From Lineus longissimus (taxonomy: Eukaryota > Nemertea > Pilidiophora > Heteronemertea > Lineidae), in assembly GCF_910592395.1 (NCBI RefSeq), contig NC_088313.1, positions 11,322,937 through 11,386,936 on the forward strand: a DNA stretch of 64,000 nucleotides. The letters are read 5' to 3'. Positions 36,415-47,138 of this stretch are shown here, in pieces. Both the position numbers and the translations under genes were made by a program. Numbering within the stretch: the first letter of the stretch is position 1; each line of letters starts with the position of its first letter. The notes under the pieces are model-generated. The model was given only the letters and a program-made list of their open reading frames with translations. It did no database searches and was not told where the DNA came from.

Positions 36415-37035
36415 AACAGAGAGGTGTCCTAAACTGAGAAGTCGAGTTGAATGGAAACAACCAATTTGGAACCAAAAACTACTGTCCTTATTAAAGAGGT
36501 TGTCCTCAATAGGAAGGTGTCCACAAAAAGTAGGTCCACTGTATATGAAAGTACAAACCCTGGTACATGTAGTGACATCATCTACTCCTCGATGTGGACA
36601 CCTGCAAATGCAGCGACAATGTCACATCAGTTATTTAATTCATCGTCCTTTGTGCAGATGGCACCACCCATCAAGCATGTTGGTGACGAATAGTGTCGCA
36701 GCATTTCGTCACCGAGCTTACACGAAAATGCACTGTCATTCATTCAGCCATAAGTGTAAGACTGTAGGGTTGTTTCCAACCAAAACATGTTCGAAATGTG
36801 TCAAGCATTCGGAACACCCAAAGACTGATTAGAGAAGTCAAAATTGAATGGAAAAAACCAATTTGGGACCAAAACTAGTGTCCTTATTGGAAAGGTTGTC
36901 TTTAATAGAGAGGTGTCTACTAACGGAGGTTCCACTGTATATAATGTAGGAACCCTGGTTGTGACATTGTCCACTCCTCCAGCTGCACACCACCAAATCC
37001 ACAACAATGTCACACCAGTTATTTAGTTCATCATG
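36415..37035. repeat. Two-copy diverged tandem repeat
   Basis: The segment ~36420-36655 (AGAGGTGTCCTAAACTGAG .. AATGTCACATCAGTTATTTA) recurs at ~36830-37030 with about 80% similarity by eye. Words include CCAATTTGGGACCAAAACTA, CCTTATTGGAAAGGTTGTC and GTTCCACTGTATAT. The 157-codon frame at 36359 runs through it and is judged spurious. Confidence 0.7.
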
Positions 37036-37639
37036 CTTATGGTCATTGTACTTTCATCTGATGTAAAATGTAACTTTTTACACGGTTTCAATAAACGATT
37101 TGTAATTTGTAATTTGTAAATTATAAATTTCACTAATAATTTGACGCCGCCAATTCCACTGGTCTTCGAAATACGTAAGCTACACTGTTGACGACTATGA
37201 CACTCCTCACAAACCACATTGTGAATCAGACGCCGATAGGCTTGTTTGTTCTTGTAATGAGTCTGATTTCGTCTTTTCAGCACAGGGCCAGCCCATCGAT
37301 CTGTCGGTGCACAAGGAGAATCTAGAGGTGAATAATGGGTTTGCCGCCCCGGTTCCTATGTCAAGGGAGCAACAGGTGCGCTTGGTGCAGAAATTGCAGA
37401 TGGCGCCTCCGTCTCACACAGACTATACTGTTGTCAGAGCCAAGTTTTGAGCAGGACAATTGCGAATTTTGTTGTCTCTTCCATTGCAGTCTGGTATTTT
37501 CAGGTTCTGGTGGGATCCTCACAGTGTACGAAACTGTGCCGAGGTTGTTAGCGAGATCCTTGGACAAGATAGTAAAGTGAGATGTTCGGGTTCACCCGAA
37601 AGGTTTGCCAGACATCTTTATGGAATGGTTCGACCATAG

Positions 37640-38132
37640 CCATTCTACTTGATAACTGTGCATTGAGCCTAACAGAAAGTGCATCTAGGTTCATATTTGT
37701 AGAATTTGTTTTATAGTTACTAATCGTTCATTCTGTAATTTTCAGTCTTATGACGTTGTTGTTTGTATTGTACGGTATGTCTTTTACAGACTATTTTGAT
37801 TGTAGTACAACTTTCCTTCCCAAGGGGGATGGAATAGACGCAATTCTGGTAAACATCCTTTCTCTGTGTGACAAAATATACTACTGTCTGTGTTCAGAAC
37901 AGTGTTTTGCTACATTAAGTGCATATTGCACAGGGATAATAGTATTACCATTTTACATTCCAGGTTTTCAGCTCCTAGAGGTAGGATTGAAGCCATTTCA
38001 AGAAGAACTAGTATAGTACTTCCATTGCTAAACCATGTATATGTTTATATTGGTCCTAAACATTCTATGTGGTTTGAAATGGCGACTGTCTCTCAGTCTT
38101 GTGTGCACATTGTGTTTGTGTATTGAGTTTTC
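37640..38132. other. LTR element 3' region left of the DIRS insertion
   Basis: No credible coding frame; two TTTTCAG words could be splice acceptors. The last bases (GTATTGAGTTTTC) and the bases right of the DIRS element (TCATAAGG) can be read as one interrupted target without duplication. Confidence 0.5.
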
Positions 38133-38149
38133 CATTTTGTGTCATTCAA

Positions 38150-38322
38150 ACTTACCTATGGAACACTTTTGCATGTTACTCCATTTGGGCTCAAACACAA
38201 GAGTATCCCTTTAATTTTCTAAAGGGAGAACTGAGTTAACAACTCGGCCGCCAGGCGGCGCCCTGACCGATCCCGCGAGATCGCGCCGATCTCATGCCGC
38301 CATATTCAGTCTTTACTCTTGT
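38150..38322 (+). repeat. DIRS left inverted terminal repeat
   Basis: Starts CTTACCTATGGAACACTTTT and ends near TCTTTACTCTTG. Contains a GC-rich palindromic core (GGCCGCCAGGCGGCGCC, CGCGAGATCGCG). Inverse of 46386-46556. Confidence 0.9.
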
Positions 38323-39287
38323 GCTTCTACGAAGCACATCGTTTTTTCAAAGCTGCCGTGAATTCGATTTAAAACCAAATTCAACCAGCCAAGTCTAGAC
38401 GATTTTTGGGTTCATTCACCTACGGAGTAGACCGCCAAACTAATCTTGGCATTAGTATTGTCCAGTCTATTTAATTATAGACATTTTCTTAGCTAGCTTA
38501 GTCGACCCGGCTCCATTATTTTGATCTTGGTAGGGTAGAGTTAAGTAGGCTATTCTCCGCTCTATTGTAATGAACAAGACTCAGATCCATTGCAATAGTG
38601 TTTATTTCAAGTAGGCATGTTTTCCTTTCCATTAATTATTGCGTCCTTTCTGGCCTACTTGGGGTTCCCAGTGTTTTTATTGTCATTGGTACCATTTTTT
38701 ATATGGCGTACCCCTCCGACGGCATCCTTTGTCTCACCACAAAGGAATGCGTCTGGTGGCGGGAAACGGACCGCGAAGACGCCTAAACCCTCTTCCGGTT
38801 CCGTTTCCGGGCATACAACCCGGAGGTCTAGCAAACCTCCCGCCACCACCCCTTCCGTCAGCCGAGTTCCGGTTCCGGCCGCGGCTGCGAAGGATGCGGG
38901 ATCTGACATTATTAATGTCTGTGGTCCCAAGGGAGACTTACATCCAATAAGTCTCCAAGGGTTTATTAGGTCTGTCTCATTATAGAACGTTAGGGACGGA
39001 CGGGAACCAAAATCAACGTCCATGGACGCGTAGTAGGATTAATCTAATAGGCCTTCACATGTCACGTGGAGCACGTTTGCGTTCCAAGTTCTGAATGGAG
39101 GCCGGCCATGTAACAATGATCTTTGCACTGGATAATTGCATTCAATGGCAATAGACCGCCCATATGGGAAGGTTCATGTAATTTTCCTTTATCATGCATC
39201 TAGCTTTATCCCTGTGGTGACATGATTAGACACGCATTGAAAATGGTCAATAAAATATCATTCCTTTGTCCGAAATTGAATTGATTA

Positions 39288-40076
39288 TTGATAACATTTA
39301 ATTGCCATGGTTTGTGTTGGCCAGCAGTCGCTTGGCCTCACACTACTGTCATCATGGAGAGAATTAGGATGATTTTGTTCGCTGCTCCGCCGCCCATACC
39401 ACCGCCCATACCACCGCCCATACCACCGCCCATACCACCGCCCATACCACCGCCACCAGTTTTGCTTACACCAGCATTTCATAATTTAGAAGTGCGTCCG
39501 CCTCCGTTGCCTCAAAGACTTGATGAAGTTCTCACCAATCAACCAAATGGTCCATACGGTGGTAACGAAGTCTTTACCAGATTTATAAACCACCAGATGG
39601 ACTTTTGGTGTCTATCAGGTGAGACAGTGGCCTCTTTCCAGCACCTCGTAGAGGACATTACTCCCCTTCTGGAAAACAGGCCAGGACGGTACCGAGATCA
39701 TTTGCTGTCGGTGGAGAACCGTTCACTACTTTTTTTCTATTGGATCAAGAAATATCCGGACATTGCTGCGATGAGTGCAATGTTTGATATCAGCAAGCAA
39801 TCTGTTTGCAGGGAACTTTATTTTATGACAGATGTTTTGTGGACTTATTTTCAAGACGGTATAACATGGCCGACCGATGAAGAGTGGGAACAACTGCGGG
39901 GCAACTGGGATACTCTTCCAGATGCTGTTGGGGCGATAGATGGAACGGTACACGCAATCGAGATCCCAGAGACTGAGGATCCCCACCTGTTCTACAGTGG
40001 CCATGTCCACAAATATTGTATCAGCACTCAGGTCATTATCGACAATTGTGGAATGAGTTGTGCTCCCCTTGAATAA
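39288..40076 (+). pseudogene. HARBI1-like DDE nuclease, C-terminally truncated
   Basis: The frame carries a PPPI repeat (five 12 bp CCACCGCCCATA units, ~39388-39450). It is followed by a Harbinger transposase N-terminal helical region (MFDISKQSVCRELYFMTDVLW) and the start of the DDE_Tnp_4 nuclease (DAVGAIDGTVHAIEIPE, FYSGHVHKYCISTQVI), giving the first catalytic Asp. It stops before the second Asp and the Glu, so only about two thirds of the enzyme remains. ATG 39354 is the more likely start, since the 22 residues before it look unrelated. The intact family excises and inserts DNA at TWA targets. This copy should be inactive. Confidence 0.85.
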
Positions 40077-40186
40077 TCGGTATATGGAAGTGGCCCCTTT
40101 GTTACTGTGCTACTGTTGTGTGGGGTGCGGGTGCATTTGTGGAGGGGGGGGGGGGGGGTATACGATACATGTACTAACTCAGCAAT

Positions 40187-40444
40187 TTATCTTGCAATAA
40201 CTTCTCTTATCCTTCGTCGGAGTTGTTTTGCGGTTCGCCTAGCGTATAATGCCCTTGTGCGTTCCGGCAAACGGTTGACATTTTGCCGGATGTGGCCTAG
40301 AATGCGAACATAATTATTTCTATGTCGCTGGTACCCTTCCCGGAGAAGGGCCATCTCCTCCATGCGAACAAGCACTCTATCACACATGACTGTTCGTTCA
40401 CTTCGACAACACTGTACTAAAAATCGCGCTAAAACTAGACCCAT
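40187..40444 (-). CDS. Hypothetical basic protein inside the Harbinger element
   Basis: An 85-codon Arg-rich frame (for example RNNYVRILGHIRQNV and LPERTRALYARRTAKQL) lies opposite the nuclease. Harbinger elements carry a second, Myb/SANT-like gene. Position and basic composition fit, but no Trp-rich Myb repeat is seen. It could equally be a remnant or chance frame. Confidence 0.3.
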   Translation of the reverse strand: MGLVLARFLVQCCRSERTVMCDRVLVRMEEMALLREGYQRHRNNYVRILGHIRQNVNRLPERTRALYARRTAKQLRRRIREVIAR

Positions 40445-42759
40445 ATCATAGTCATAACTTGTTACTGTTACTCAGCCACTGTCCAACAATGGACCGGTTT
40501 CTTTTGCATAGTAACTGCTTAGATAATAAAAAGGCACTCAATTTGGTTAATACGAGCCAACCAGGCTTTTATCAATAATTTATCGCTTGTCTATAACAAG
40601 GCCTATTCGGTAACATCGGTAACATCGATTTCCCTTCATTGACAGTTAACCAACGCTGGTTGTCAAAAAGCTATTGTATGTATAGGTGGGCGTTCCTAGT
40701 GTGCTTTGGTGACCACCAATCAGAAGAAGGACCTTACATATGTATTCATCACAGCAGCGCAGCCCTGGTGGTAATGCTCGTGTAACCAATAGCATCAAAG
40801 TTAACAAGCATGGTACGTTGAATTAGGTACTTCTTAGGTTCCCGTCTGTCCCTAACGTTCTATCATGAGACAGACCTAATATACCCCGGACCTCAGGGAA
40901 CCTTCCGGTTCCCCTGTCGTCCGCTCCCCCGAGTACAAGCCCTTTGTACCCGCGGGAGCACCCTGCTTCCGGTCCGCCGATTGCAGTTCCGGTTACTGAC
41001 GCGGGTTCCCGTTTTTCAGTAACCGAAGACTCTACTGGGGGTTTTTCTCAGTCTTTACTGCGAAATAACCCCAGTCCTCACGGACACAGTAGAGTAGGGC
41101 CGGACCTTATAACGCCACCTCCGAAACGCCATGCGTCTTCGGTAACAGCGTTTCCGCCCTCCGTACCTCCTTCTAAAAGGGCTTCCGGTAGCTCCATACC
41201 GGCGAAGGAGTTACGGGCATTTCCGGTTTCGGACTTCGTCCTACCGGAAATGCAGGCACCTTCCTACGTTGGCCAACCTCTTGGGTGGAACCAACCGGAA
41301 GTGCCACCCCCTCCTCGTAGCAGAGGCGTCGTTCCCATGGAACGAGCTACGCAGAGAGGACATCTGAACTCTGGTTCAGAATATGGGCATCTTCCGCTTC
41401 CGGAAGACCCATTCGCCCGCACATACGGCTTCCAGGGTTCGCTTATGCGCTCACCCTCGCCTCAACCGCCCGTCGTTGAGAGAAGCCGCACGTCGGGTCC
41501 GGAACCCGAGTCGGGACAGCAACTGTCCCAGCTCATCCAGATGGTAGCAGGTCTTTCTGATAGACTCAGCCATCTGGAGCAGGGTTCCGGTTCCTCTGGT
41601 GCGCCTGGTCCCATCGGATACCCACCATCCGACTCCTCTATTTTAGAGGAATTTTCTGAGAACGAGAGTTCTCAGCCAGGCTACCGCTCCCCCAATCAGG
41701 AGGAGCTGTCACCAGAGGAGGCCAGTATCTTGTCGGATATGAGGACACTCAGATCCTTGATCAGAGCGTACCTCCCGCAGGATCTGTGCCCTACCCCGCC
41801 GGAACTGCCAGCCTTGTCAACACCGACCTTTTCACTCTGGGGACAGGAAGTGGATCCCAATCCACAGGTTTCTCAAGGCTCCACTCGGGCACTTGAATTC
41901 CTTCCTCCCTCCCCGTCGGTGGTAGCAGTCTCTGAACTTTTGGAGCGTACAATCAGAGACTCACAAGGCGCCCACCAACGTACTTCCATCCCTGTCCTTC
42001 CGGCAGTCGGACCGGAAGCTTGGTGTAAACCGGGGAAGTTGTTCACGGCACAACTTCCTCCCGTTAGGCAGTACCGCGCTGACTATTATCGAGTCAGCTC
42101 GGCCGGCTGTCCAGCTGCAGCATCGACTTCCATATTAAAGGACGATGTACAGTTGGACCAACTCGTGCCTAGGGTGACCTCCTCCTCGGCTTACCGAGAC
42201 CTTAGAGCACAAGAGGGTCTGGCCAAAAACACGTTAGCGGTGCTCTCCTACGCAGAGCACACTAACCTGGCCCTAGCCAGATCCCTAAAAGATAATGAGT
42301 CACTATCTGATGACACAAAATCGCTTGTGACATCCTTGTCACATTCGATTAGGCACGCTATTGCGCTGTCCGCCAAGACCGCAGCAAATAGCGTCCTACT
42401 CCGTAGAGACGCCGCACTGGGCTCTCTCAATGTCATCAGATCCCTCCAGCTGGAAGGGGCCTTAAGAACCGCTCCTATGGACGGTTCTTTCCTGTTCGCA
42501 GATTCTGTACAAGAGGCGGCTCAAGCACAGAAAGATTGGGACAAATTATATGCCCCCACTGCGACACAGAGGGCCAAGACCTCTCTACCTAACGCTAGAA
42601 AGATAGAGAGGCCCAAGTAGGCATCGGGTTCAATCCCGTACGCCAGGCAGGTCCTGCCTAGGCCTACCCCGACTAGTCAGCCTGCTCCTGCTGGATCCTT
42701 CCGACGGGAAGCGGAGGGTCGCCGGACTGGAAAGAGGAAAAATACTTCCTCTAACCAGG

Positions 42760-44922
42760 GTGGATCTGGTCCGACTAAGCACTCCTTTCGCCCAAGGGGT
42801 GCTGGCCGAAAGAGGTGACTCCCCCCTCCTTTCTCCTCCCGGACGCAAAAAGGAGCCGACTCCCGTAGTCGGGGGCCGTCTGCAAAAATTTGCAGACATT
42901 TGGGACGATTGGTGCCCAAAGGGGTCCCCAGTCCCAAACATGTTGAGGTACGGAGTGAAACTAGATTTCAACCGTACCCCCCCGACTACCATATATCCAA
43001 CCCCAGTTCAGCCACCGAAGGACCCAGTCAAGGCCTCTGCCCTCCAAGCAGAGGTCGCGACATTACTGGAGAAGCAAGCTATCCAGGTCCTTCAAGATCC
43101 ATGCTCCACCGGCTTTTACAGCCACGTTTTCTTGGTTCCCAAGAAAGCAGGGACATGGAGGCTGATCATAGACCTTTCCAGGTTAAACACCTTCTTGAAT
43201 GTTCCTCATTTCAAGATGGAAACCACCAGGTCTATAGCAACGGCGATACAGCCCAACGATTGGGCGGTATCGATGGATTTAATGGATGCGTACTTACATG
43301 TACCGATCCATCCAGACTATCAACACTTCCTTCGATTCCATTACGAAGGAAAGACGTATCAATTCAGGGCCCTGCCGTTCGGTCTGGCATCGGCACCCCT
43401 AATTTTTACGATGATAGTCACAGCCTTCGTCGCTCCCTTTCACGTGATGGGGTTCAAGCTCCATCACTACCTAGACGATTGGCTACTCCGTTGCAAATCG
43501 CGGGAACTACTACTGCAACAACTTCAGGTTCTAAAGCAAAAAGTAGTTTCCGCAGGTTGGATTATCAACGAAACAAAGTCAGAATTCATACCATCCCAAG
43601 ACTTCGTTTACGTTGGAGTTCGGTTCCTTACGGCCATAGGGAAAATGCTGCCCCCCTAGACAGGATAAAGAAAATTCTTCATCTCGTCGCAGAATTCAGA
43701 GGAAGGACTCAAGCTCCCGCAAGGCGATGCTTGAGCCTTTTGGGGACTTCTGAATTCGGCAGCAGACCAAATCCCCCTTGGCCGTCTATATATGCGTCCC
43801 ATCCAGATGTTTCTAATGTCTCTATGGAAACCCCACAGGGACCCATTAGACAAGTTGGTATTGATACCTCAATACCTACTCAAGAACGTCTGGAACTTCT
43901 GGGAATCGGAGACTCGTCTCCAAAGCGGTGTAGATCTTGCTCCACCGCCCCCAGAAGTGTCCCTGTTCACAGATGCTTCCCTACTAGGGTGGGGAGCACA
44001 TCTGAACAACGGGGACATGTCCGTAAGAGGTCTATGGACAAGGGAGGAGACCATTCTTCCAATAAATATATTGGAAATGAAGGCTGTCCTTCTTGCCGTG
44101 AGGGCTCTTTCCCTTCGCCTGAAGAATCGGAGAGTAACCCTGTTCTCCGACAATTCTACAGTAGTAGCATATGTCAGGAGACAGGGAGGCACAAAGTCCG
44201 GCATTCTTTGCCAGCTAACTTGGGAGCTTTACCATCTTTGTGCCGACCTTGGAGTATCGATATGTGCCAGACACATACCGGGCAATCGCAACATCCTTGC
44301 CGACGCCCTGTCCCGTCAGAACAAGCTAGTTCAGACAGAGTGGACACTCCATCAGGAGATTGTAGACGACCTTTGTCGCCTTTGGCGATCTCCGAAGGTA
44401 GATCTGTTCGCCACCAGGCTGAACAATCGCCTTCCCATCTATTACTCTCCACTTCCGGACGAAGAGGCCCTGGAAGTCGACAGCCTTACAGCCTCTTGGG
44501 TCGGGCTGAACGCATATGCGTTTCCACCCCTCCCTCTCATCCAACCAGTCCTGAACAAGATCTTGACCAGCCATCCGGTGAGAATAACTCTCATCGCACC
44601 TTGCTGGCTAAATCAGGCCTGGTTCCCAGCCTTGCTGGAGCTCCTGATAGATCACCCCAGGAGTCTTCCTACTTGGAAGCACCTCCTGTGGCACCCCCTG
44701 GGGAGATGCTACCACCAGAACCCTGGATTTTTCAAGTTTCACGCCTGGAACTTATCCAGTTGCATCTCCACCAGAGAGGCTTTTCGGACATCGCTGTCAA
44801 GCGCATGTCCGCACCTCAAAGGGGGTCTACCCTTGATGTGTATCAAGGAAAGTGGTCTACCTTCACTTCCTGGTGCAGGGAGAACGGAGTTAATCCGATC
44901 TCTCCCTCTATATACAGATTAG
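42760..44922 (+). pseudogene. DIRS reverse transcriptase - RNase H ORF
   Basis: RT spans ~42900-43650: WRLIIDLSRLNTFL, VSMDLMDAYLHVPIH, FRALPFGLASAPLIFT and the catalytic YLDDWLL. RNase H follows at ~43960-44330 (LFTDASLLGWGAHL, ILEMKAVLLAVRAL, LFSDNSTVVAYV, NILADALSRQN). The DIRS-specific C-terminal region comes next (PKVDLFATRLNNRLP, GLNAYAFPPLPLI, LIAPCWLNQAWFP). Frame 1 is broken at a C-run near 43650 (stop 43657-43659); the expected connecting sequence lies in frame 3 until ~43750, then returns to frame 1. Two compensating indels explain this. It overlaps the recombinase frame at its 3' end. Confidence 0.9.
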
Positions 44923-45812
44923 TTGATTTCCTTATTGAATTATTCACGGAAAGACAACTATCTGTCACGGCTATAAAAGGGTACAAGTCCGCCATCGCTT
45001 CTACCCTCCGTGTTTTAAGCACCTGGGATCTTCGTTGGGAGGACCAAATAACCCCTCTTTTCAGAGGAATGTTATTAGAGCGTCCTAGACCGGTTCACAA
45101 CACCCCTAAATGGGACCTTTCTGTTGTCCTTAAGGTGCTCATGAGGCATCCTTTTGAACCCATGTCTATTTCATCCATGAAATATCTGACACTCAAAACG
45201 GTCTTTCTAGTAGCCTTGGCTACCGCCCAACGGAGATCAGAGCTCCATGCACTTTCTTTTAAGAAGCTGGCTTTTAGAGAGGGAGGGGAGGTTATCCTGG
45301 CTTTTATACCAGGATTTCTGGCGAAGAACCAGGGACCGGCCGCCTCTCGGCCCCCGGTTACTATTCCCTCTCTGTCAGGAACGATCTCTTATGATCTTCC
45401 TGACAGAACTTTATGTCCCGTCAGGGCCCTAAAGTTCTACATAAATAGGACAAAACCTCCCGGTATCCGCCAGGGGAGAGAGCGTTTGTTTTTGTCCTAT
45501 AAGGAGGGAAATAAACGAGAGATAGCGGCCGCCACTATTTCAAGGTGGATTGTGGAGACTATTCGTCTTTCCTACAACACCTTGAAGACTTCCTCTGATC
45601 TTCGTGCGCTAGCTAACATCTCAGCGCACGAAGTTAGAGCACTAGCCACCTCCTGGGCTAACTACCGAGGAGTTGCTCTTCAAGAAGTCGTTTCCGCTGC
45701 ATGTTGGAGTAATCACTCCACATTCTCTCGTTTCTATCTACGAGACGTTTCTTCCCTCGTAGATGGCATGCACACAATCGGCCCGATTGTGTCTGCGGGG
45801 CATGTTGTTTGA
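44690..45812 (+). CDS. DIRS tyrosine recombinase
   Basis: The C-terminal third of a 970-codon open frame (42900-45812) is a tyrosine recombinase. An N-terminal SAM-like/core-binding region (STLDVYQGKWSTFTSWC, SVTAIKGYKSAIASTL) leads into the catalytic domain with Arg in TAQRRSELHAL, the HxxR box in SAHEVRALATSW and the nucleophile in STFSRFYLRDVS, ending at TGA 45812. It integrates the circular DNA form. The true start is uncertain: the frame stays open far upstream, across the RT region, where its translation is Ser/Arg/Pro-rich and looks like overprinting. No lesion is seen in the domain. Confidence 0.9.
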
Positions 45813-46240
45813 TCCTGGCTAGATCAAAAAAGGGGGGGAAGCCCGATTGAAGAGTCAAACGCGCATCTTGCGCCATTTTTGATATGCCCTATCTTCAACA
45901 TCCAGGCAACCCCTAGTAGACTAGAAAGGACGCAATTTCTTATTGTTGTTTAGCAATAACTCATTCTACACCCTTCAACATGCCTTACTTGCTCTAAGCT
46001 CTGTTGCCGGAAAGAAGATGGTTTTATTACGCAATTCTAGCGCTTTCCGGAGAATGGGTCTATTACTCTCTATAATATGATTGTAATACCGAGCTCAAAA
46101 TACCGGTCCTCCGGTTCTCCCCATTTCTTTCCCCTGGCGGTCCTCCTTAGCTAATATGCCGGTGGTGCCTCCTGGATGGAACAACAGCTCAGCCTTAGGT
46201 AAGTCCTCGTTTCCCACCTCCAATAGGTTGCTGGGATTCG

Positions 46241-46338
46241 ATGCAAAAGTGTTCCATAGGTAAGTTTGAATGACACAAAATGCCCATTTCCTTACAGGAA
46301 ATGGCCATTTTGTTAGTTCATACTTACCTATGGAACAC
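46241..46338. repeat. DIRS internal complementary region
   Basis: ATGCAAAAGTGTTCCATAGG, TAAGTTTGAATGACACAAAA and then CATTTCCTTACAGGAAATGG reach CTTACCTATGGAACAC. Its reverse complement reads through the right tip of the element into the left tip, sharing GGGCATTTT at the junction. This is the template thought to guide circle formation in DIRS1-like elements. Confidence 0.9.
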
Positions 46339-46385
46339 GGCCCTCCCGCCGTCCCCACAAACGGGACATACTCTTTATTAACGCT

Positions 46386-46556
46386 CAAGAGTAAAGACTA
46401 AATATGGCGGCATGAGATCGGCGCGATCTCGCGGGATCGGTCAGGGCGCCGCCTGGCGGCCGAGCTGTTAACTCAGTTCTCCCTTTAGAAAATTAAAGGG
46501 ATACTCTTGTGTTTGAGCCCAAATGGAGTAACATGCAAAAGTGTTCCATAGGTAAG
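46386..46556 (-). repeat. DIRS right inverted terminal repeat
   Basis: Inverse of 38150-38322 with about two substitutions. Followed by the unique right tip up to ~46602. Confidence 0.9.
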
Positions 46557-47138
46557 TATGAACTAACAAAATGGCCATTTCTTGTAAGGAAATGGGCATT
46601 TTTCATAAGGATAATGTAGGTATTGTGAGTGTAGAGTGTTGTTGATGATTTTGTGGTAATGTTTTTATCTTGTGGTTGTACCCAAATGCTCGATGCCTCA
46701 TGGTGTTAAGGTGATCATTTTGAGTAAATGAGCAAGTTGTTTTCTAAGTTCCAGTTGCATCAATTGAGTTTCGTATAGAATTTAACTCGACAGTCGTTTT
46801 AAAGTGTTAATGTGACGTTATGTGATGCAGCAATATCTTGTGTGAAATACAGGTATCTGTCTGGTAGTTGACTTTATCCAGAGAGGTGAATTAGGCCAAG
46901 TTCACATTTCAAGCAGGAAGGAACAAGTACAGTAAGAAGTGATGTCTTGTCTAATAATACATTCTAAAAGGCCTTAGTCACAGTATATCATTGTTTCTAA
47001 TACAAAATACATTACGCCTCGTTTTGATCGGAGCGGTCTTGGTATCGTAACCAATGACCGCCTGGGTAGGTATAAAATTATGAATTTTAGCAGACGAATT
47101 ATTTTCACCAAGAAGCAACGACTCAGCCCCACAAAACA

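Larger units (their letters stand above)
32237..37639 (+). pseudogene. Putative spliced third ORF of the LTR retrotransposon
   Basis: Eleven bases after the pol stop, an ATG opens a 49-codon frame (32237-32384) that ends at ACAG|GTAAAG. A candidate acceptor at 37280 (CTTTTCAG) opens in the matching phase. The second exon (37281-37639) reads as a protein-like sequence (PIDLSVHKENLEVNN, SREQQVRLVQKLQM, FRFWWDPHSVRNCAEVV, PERFARHLYGM) with a single TGA at 37448-37450. No transmembrane segment or signal peptide is visible, so it is not env-like. The ~4.9 kb intron holds repeats and a MITE. Function unknown. The splice link is inferred from phase only. Confidence 0.4.
38965..40880. mobile_element. 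Harbinger-type DNA transposon nested in DIRS gag
   Basis: ATTAGGTCTGTCTCAT, then ATAGAACGTTAGGGAC, then a GACGGGAACC motif on the left are inverted at the right end (GGTTCCCGTC, GTCCCTAACGTTCTAT, ATGAGACAGACCTAAT). Arms of about 48 bp bracket ~1.9 kb containing a HARBI1-like nuclease fragment. The exact target duplication could not be fixed (TAT/ATA-type bases flank). The insertion disrupts DIRS ORF1, so it is younger than the DIRS copy. Confidence 0.85.
38617..42620 (+). pseudogene. DIRS gag-like ORF1, interrupted by a Harbinger insertion
   Basis: The N-terminal part (38617-~38964) has a hydrophobic start and then a Lys/Ser/Pro-rich stretch. The element at 38965-40880 breaks it, and coding resumes at ~40881-42620 in another register. 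This second part is Pro/Ser-rich, with a coiled-coil-like segment (LIQMVAGLSDRLSHLEQ) and the conserved DIRS ORF1 C-terminal region (NTLAVLSYAEHTNLALARS, NSVLLRRDAALGSLNVI). The TAG at 42618 is followed in the same frame by a basic Gly/Arg/Lys-rich tail up to a TGA at ~42818. That tail may be the true nucleic-acid-binding end cut off by a nonsense codon. Gag would form the replication particle. Confidence 0.85.
38133..46602 (+). mobile_element. DIRS-type tyrosine-recombinase retrotransposon
   Basis: The element has inverted terminal repeats of ~172 bp (38150-38322 against 46386-46556, two differences seen), each extended by a unique outer tip. An internal complementary region at 46241-46338 contains, end to end, the complement of both tips. 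This is the hallmark of DIRS1-like elements, which replicate through a circle and integrate by a tyrosine recombinase without target duplication. It encodes gag, RT-RNase H with a DIRS-specific C-terminal domain, and a recombinase in an overlapping frame. A Harbinger-type element interrupts the gag. The GC-rich interior contrasts with the AT-rich host LTR element. Confidence 0.95.

Noticed and set aside
36359-36832. 157-codon plus-strand frame
   Set aside because: It runs through a diverged tandem repeat, has no domain and the second repeat copy does not keep the frame.
38655-39023. 122-codon minus-strand frame in the DIRS 5' region
   Set aside because: It is a shadow of the gag N-terminus and runs into the Harbinger terminus.
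42628-42660. tRNA T-arm-like GGGTTCAATCCCG
   Set aside because: It lies in the DIRS gag tail frame with no A box or cloverleaf; coincidental.
42900-44690. N-terminal two thirds of the 970-codon DIRS frame as a separate protein
   Set aside because: RT and RNase H with full motifs occupy another frame there. The shadow translation is low-complexity and Ser/Arg-rich. Kept only as a finding to test.
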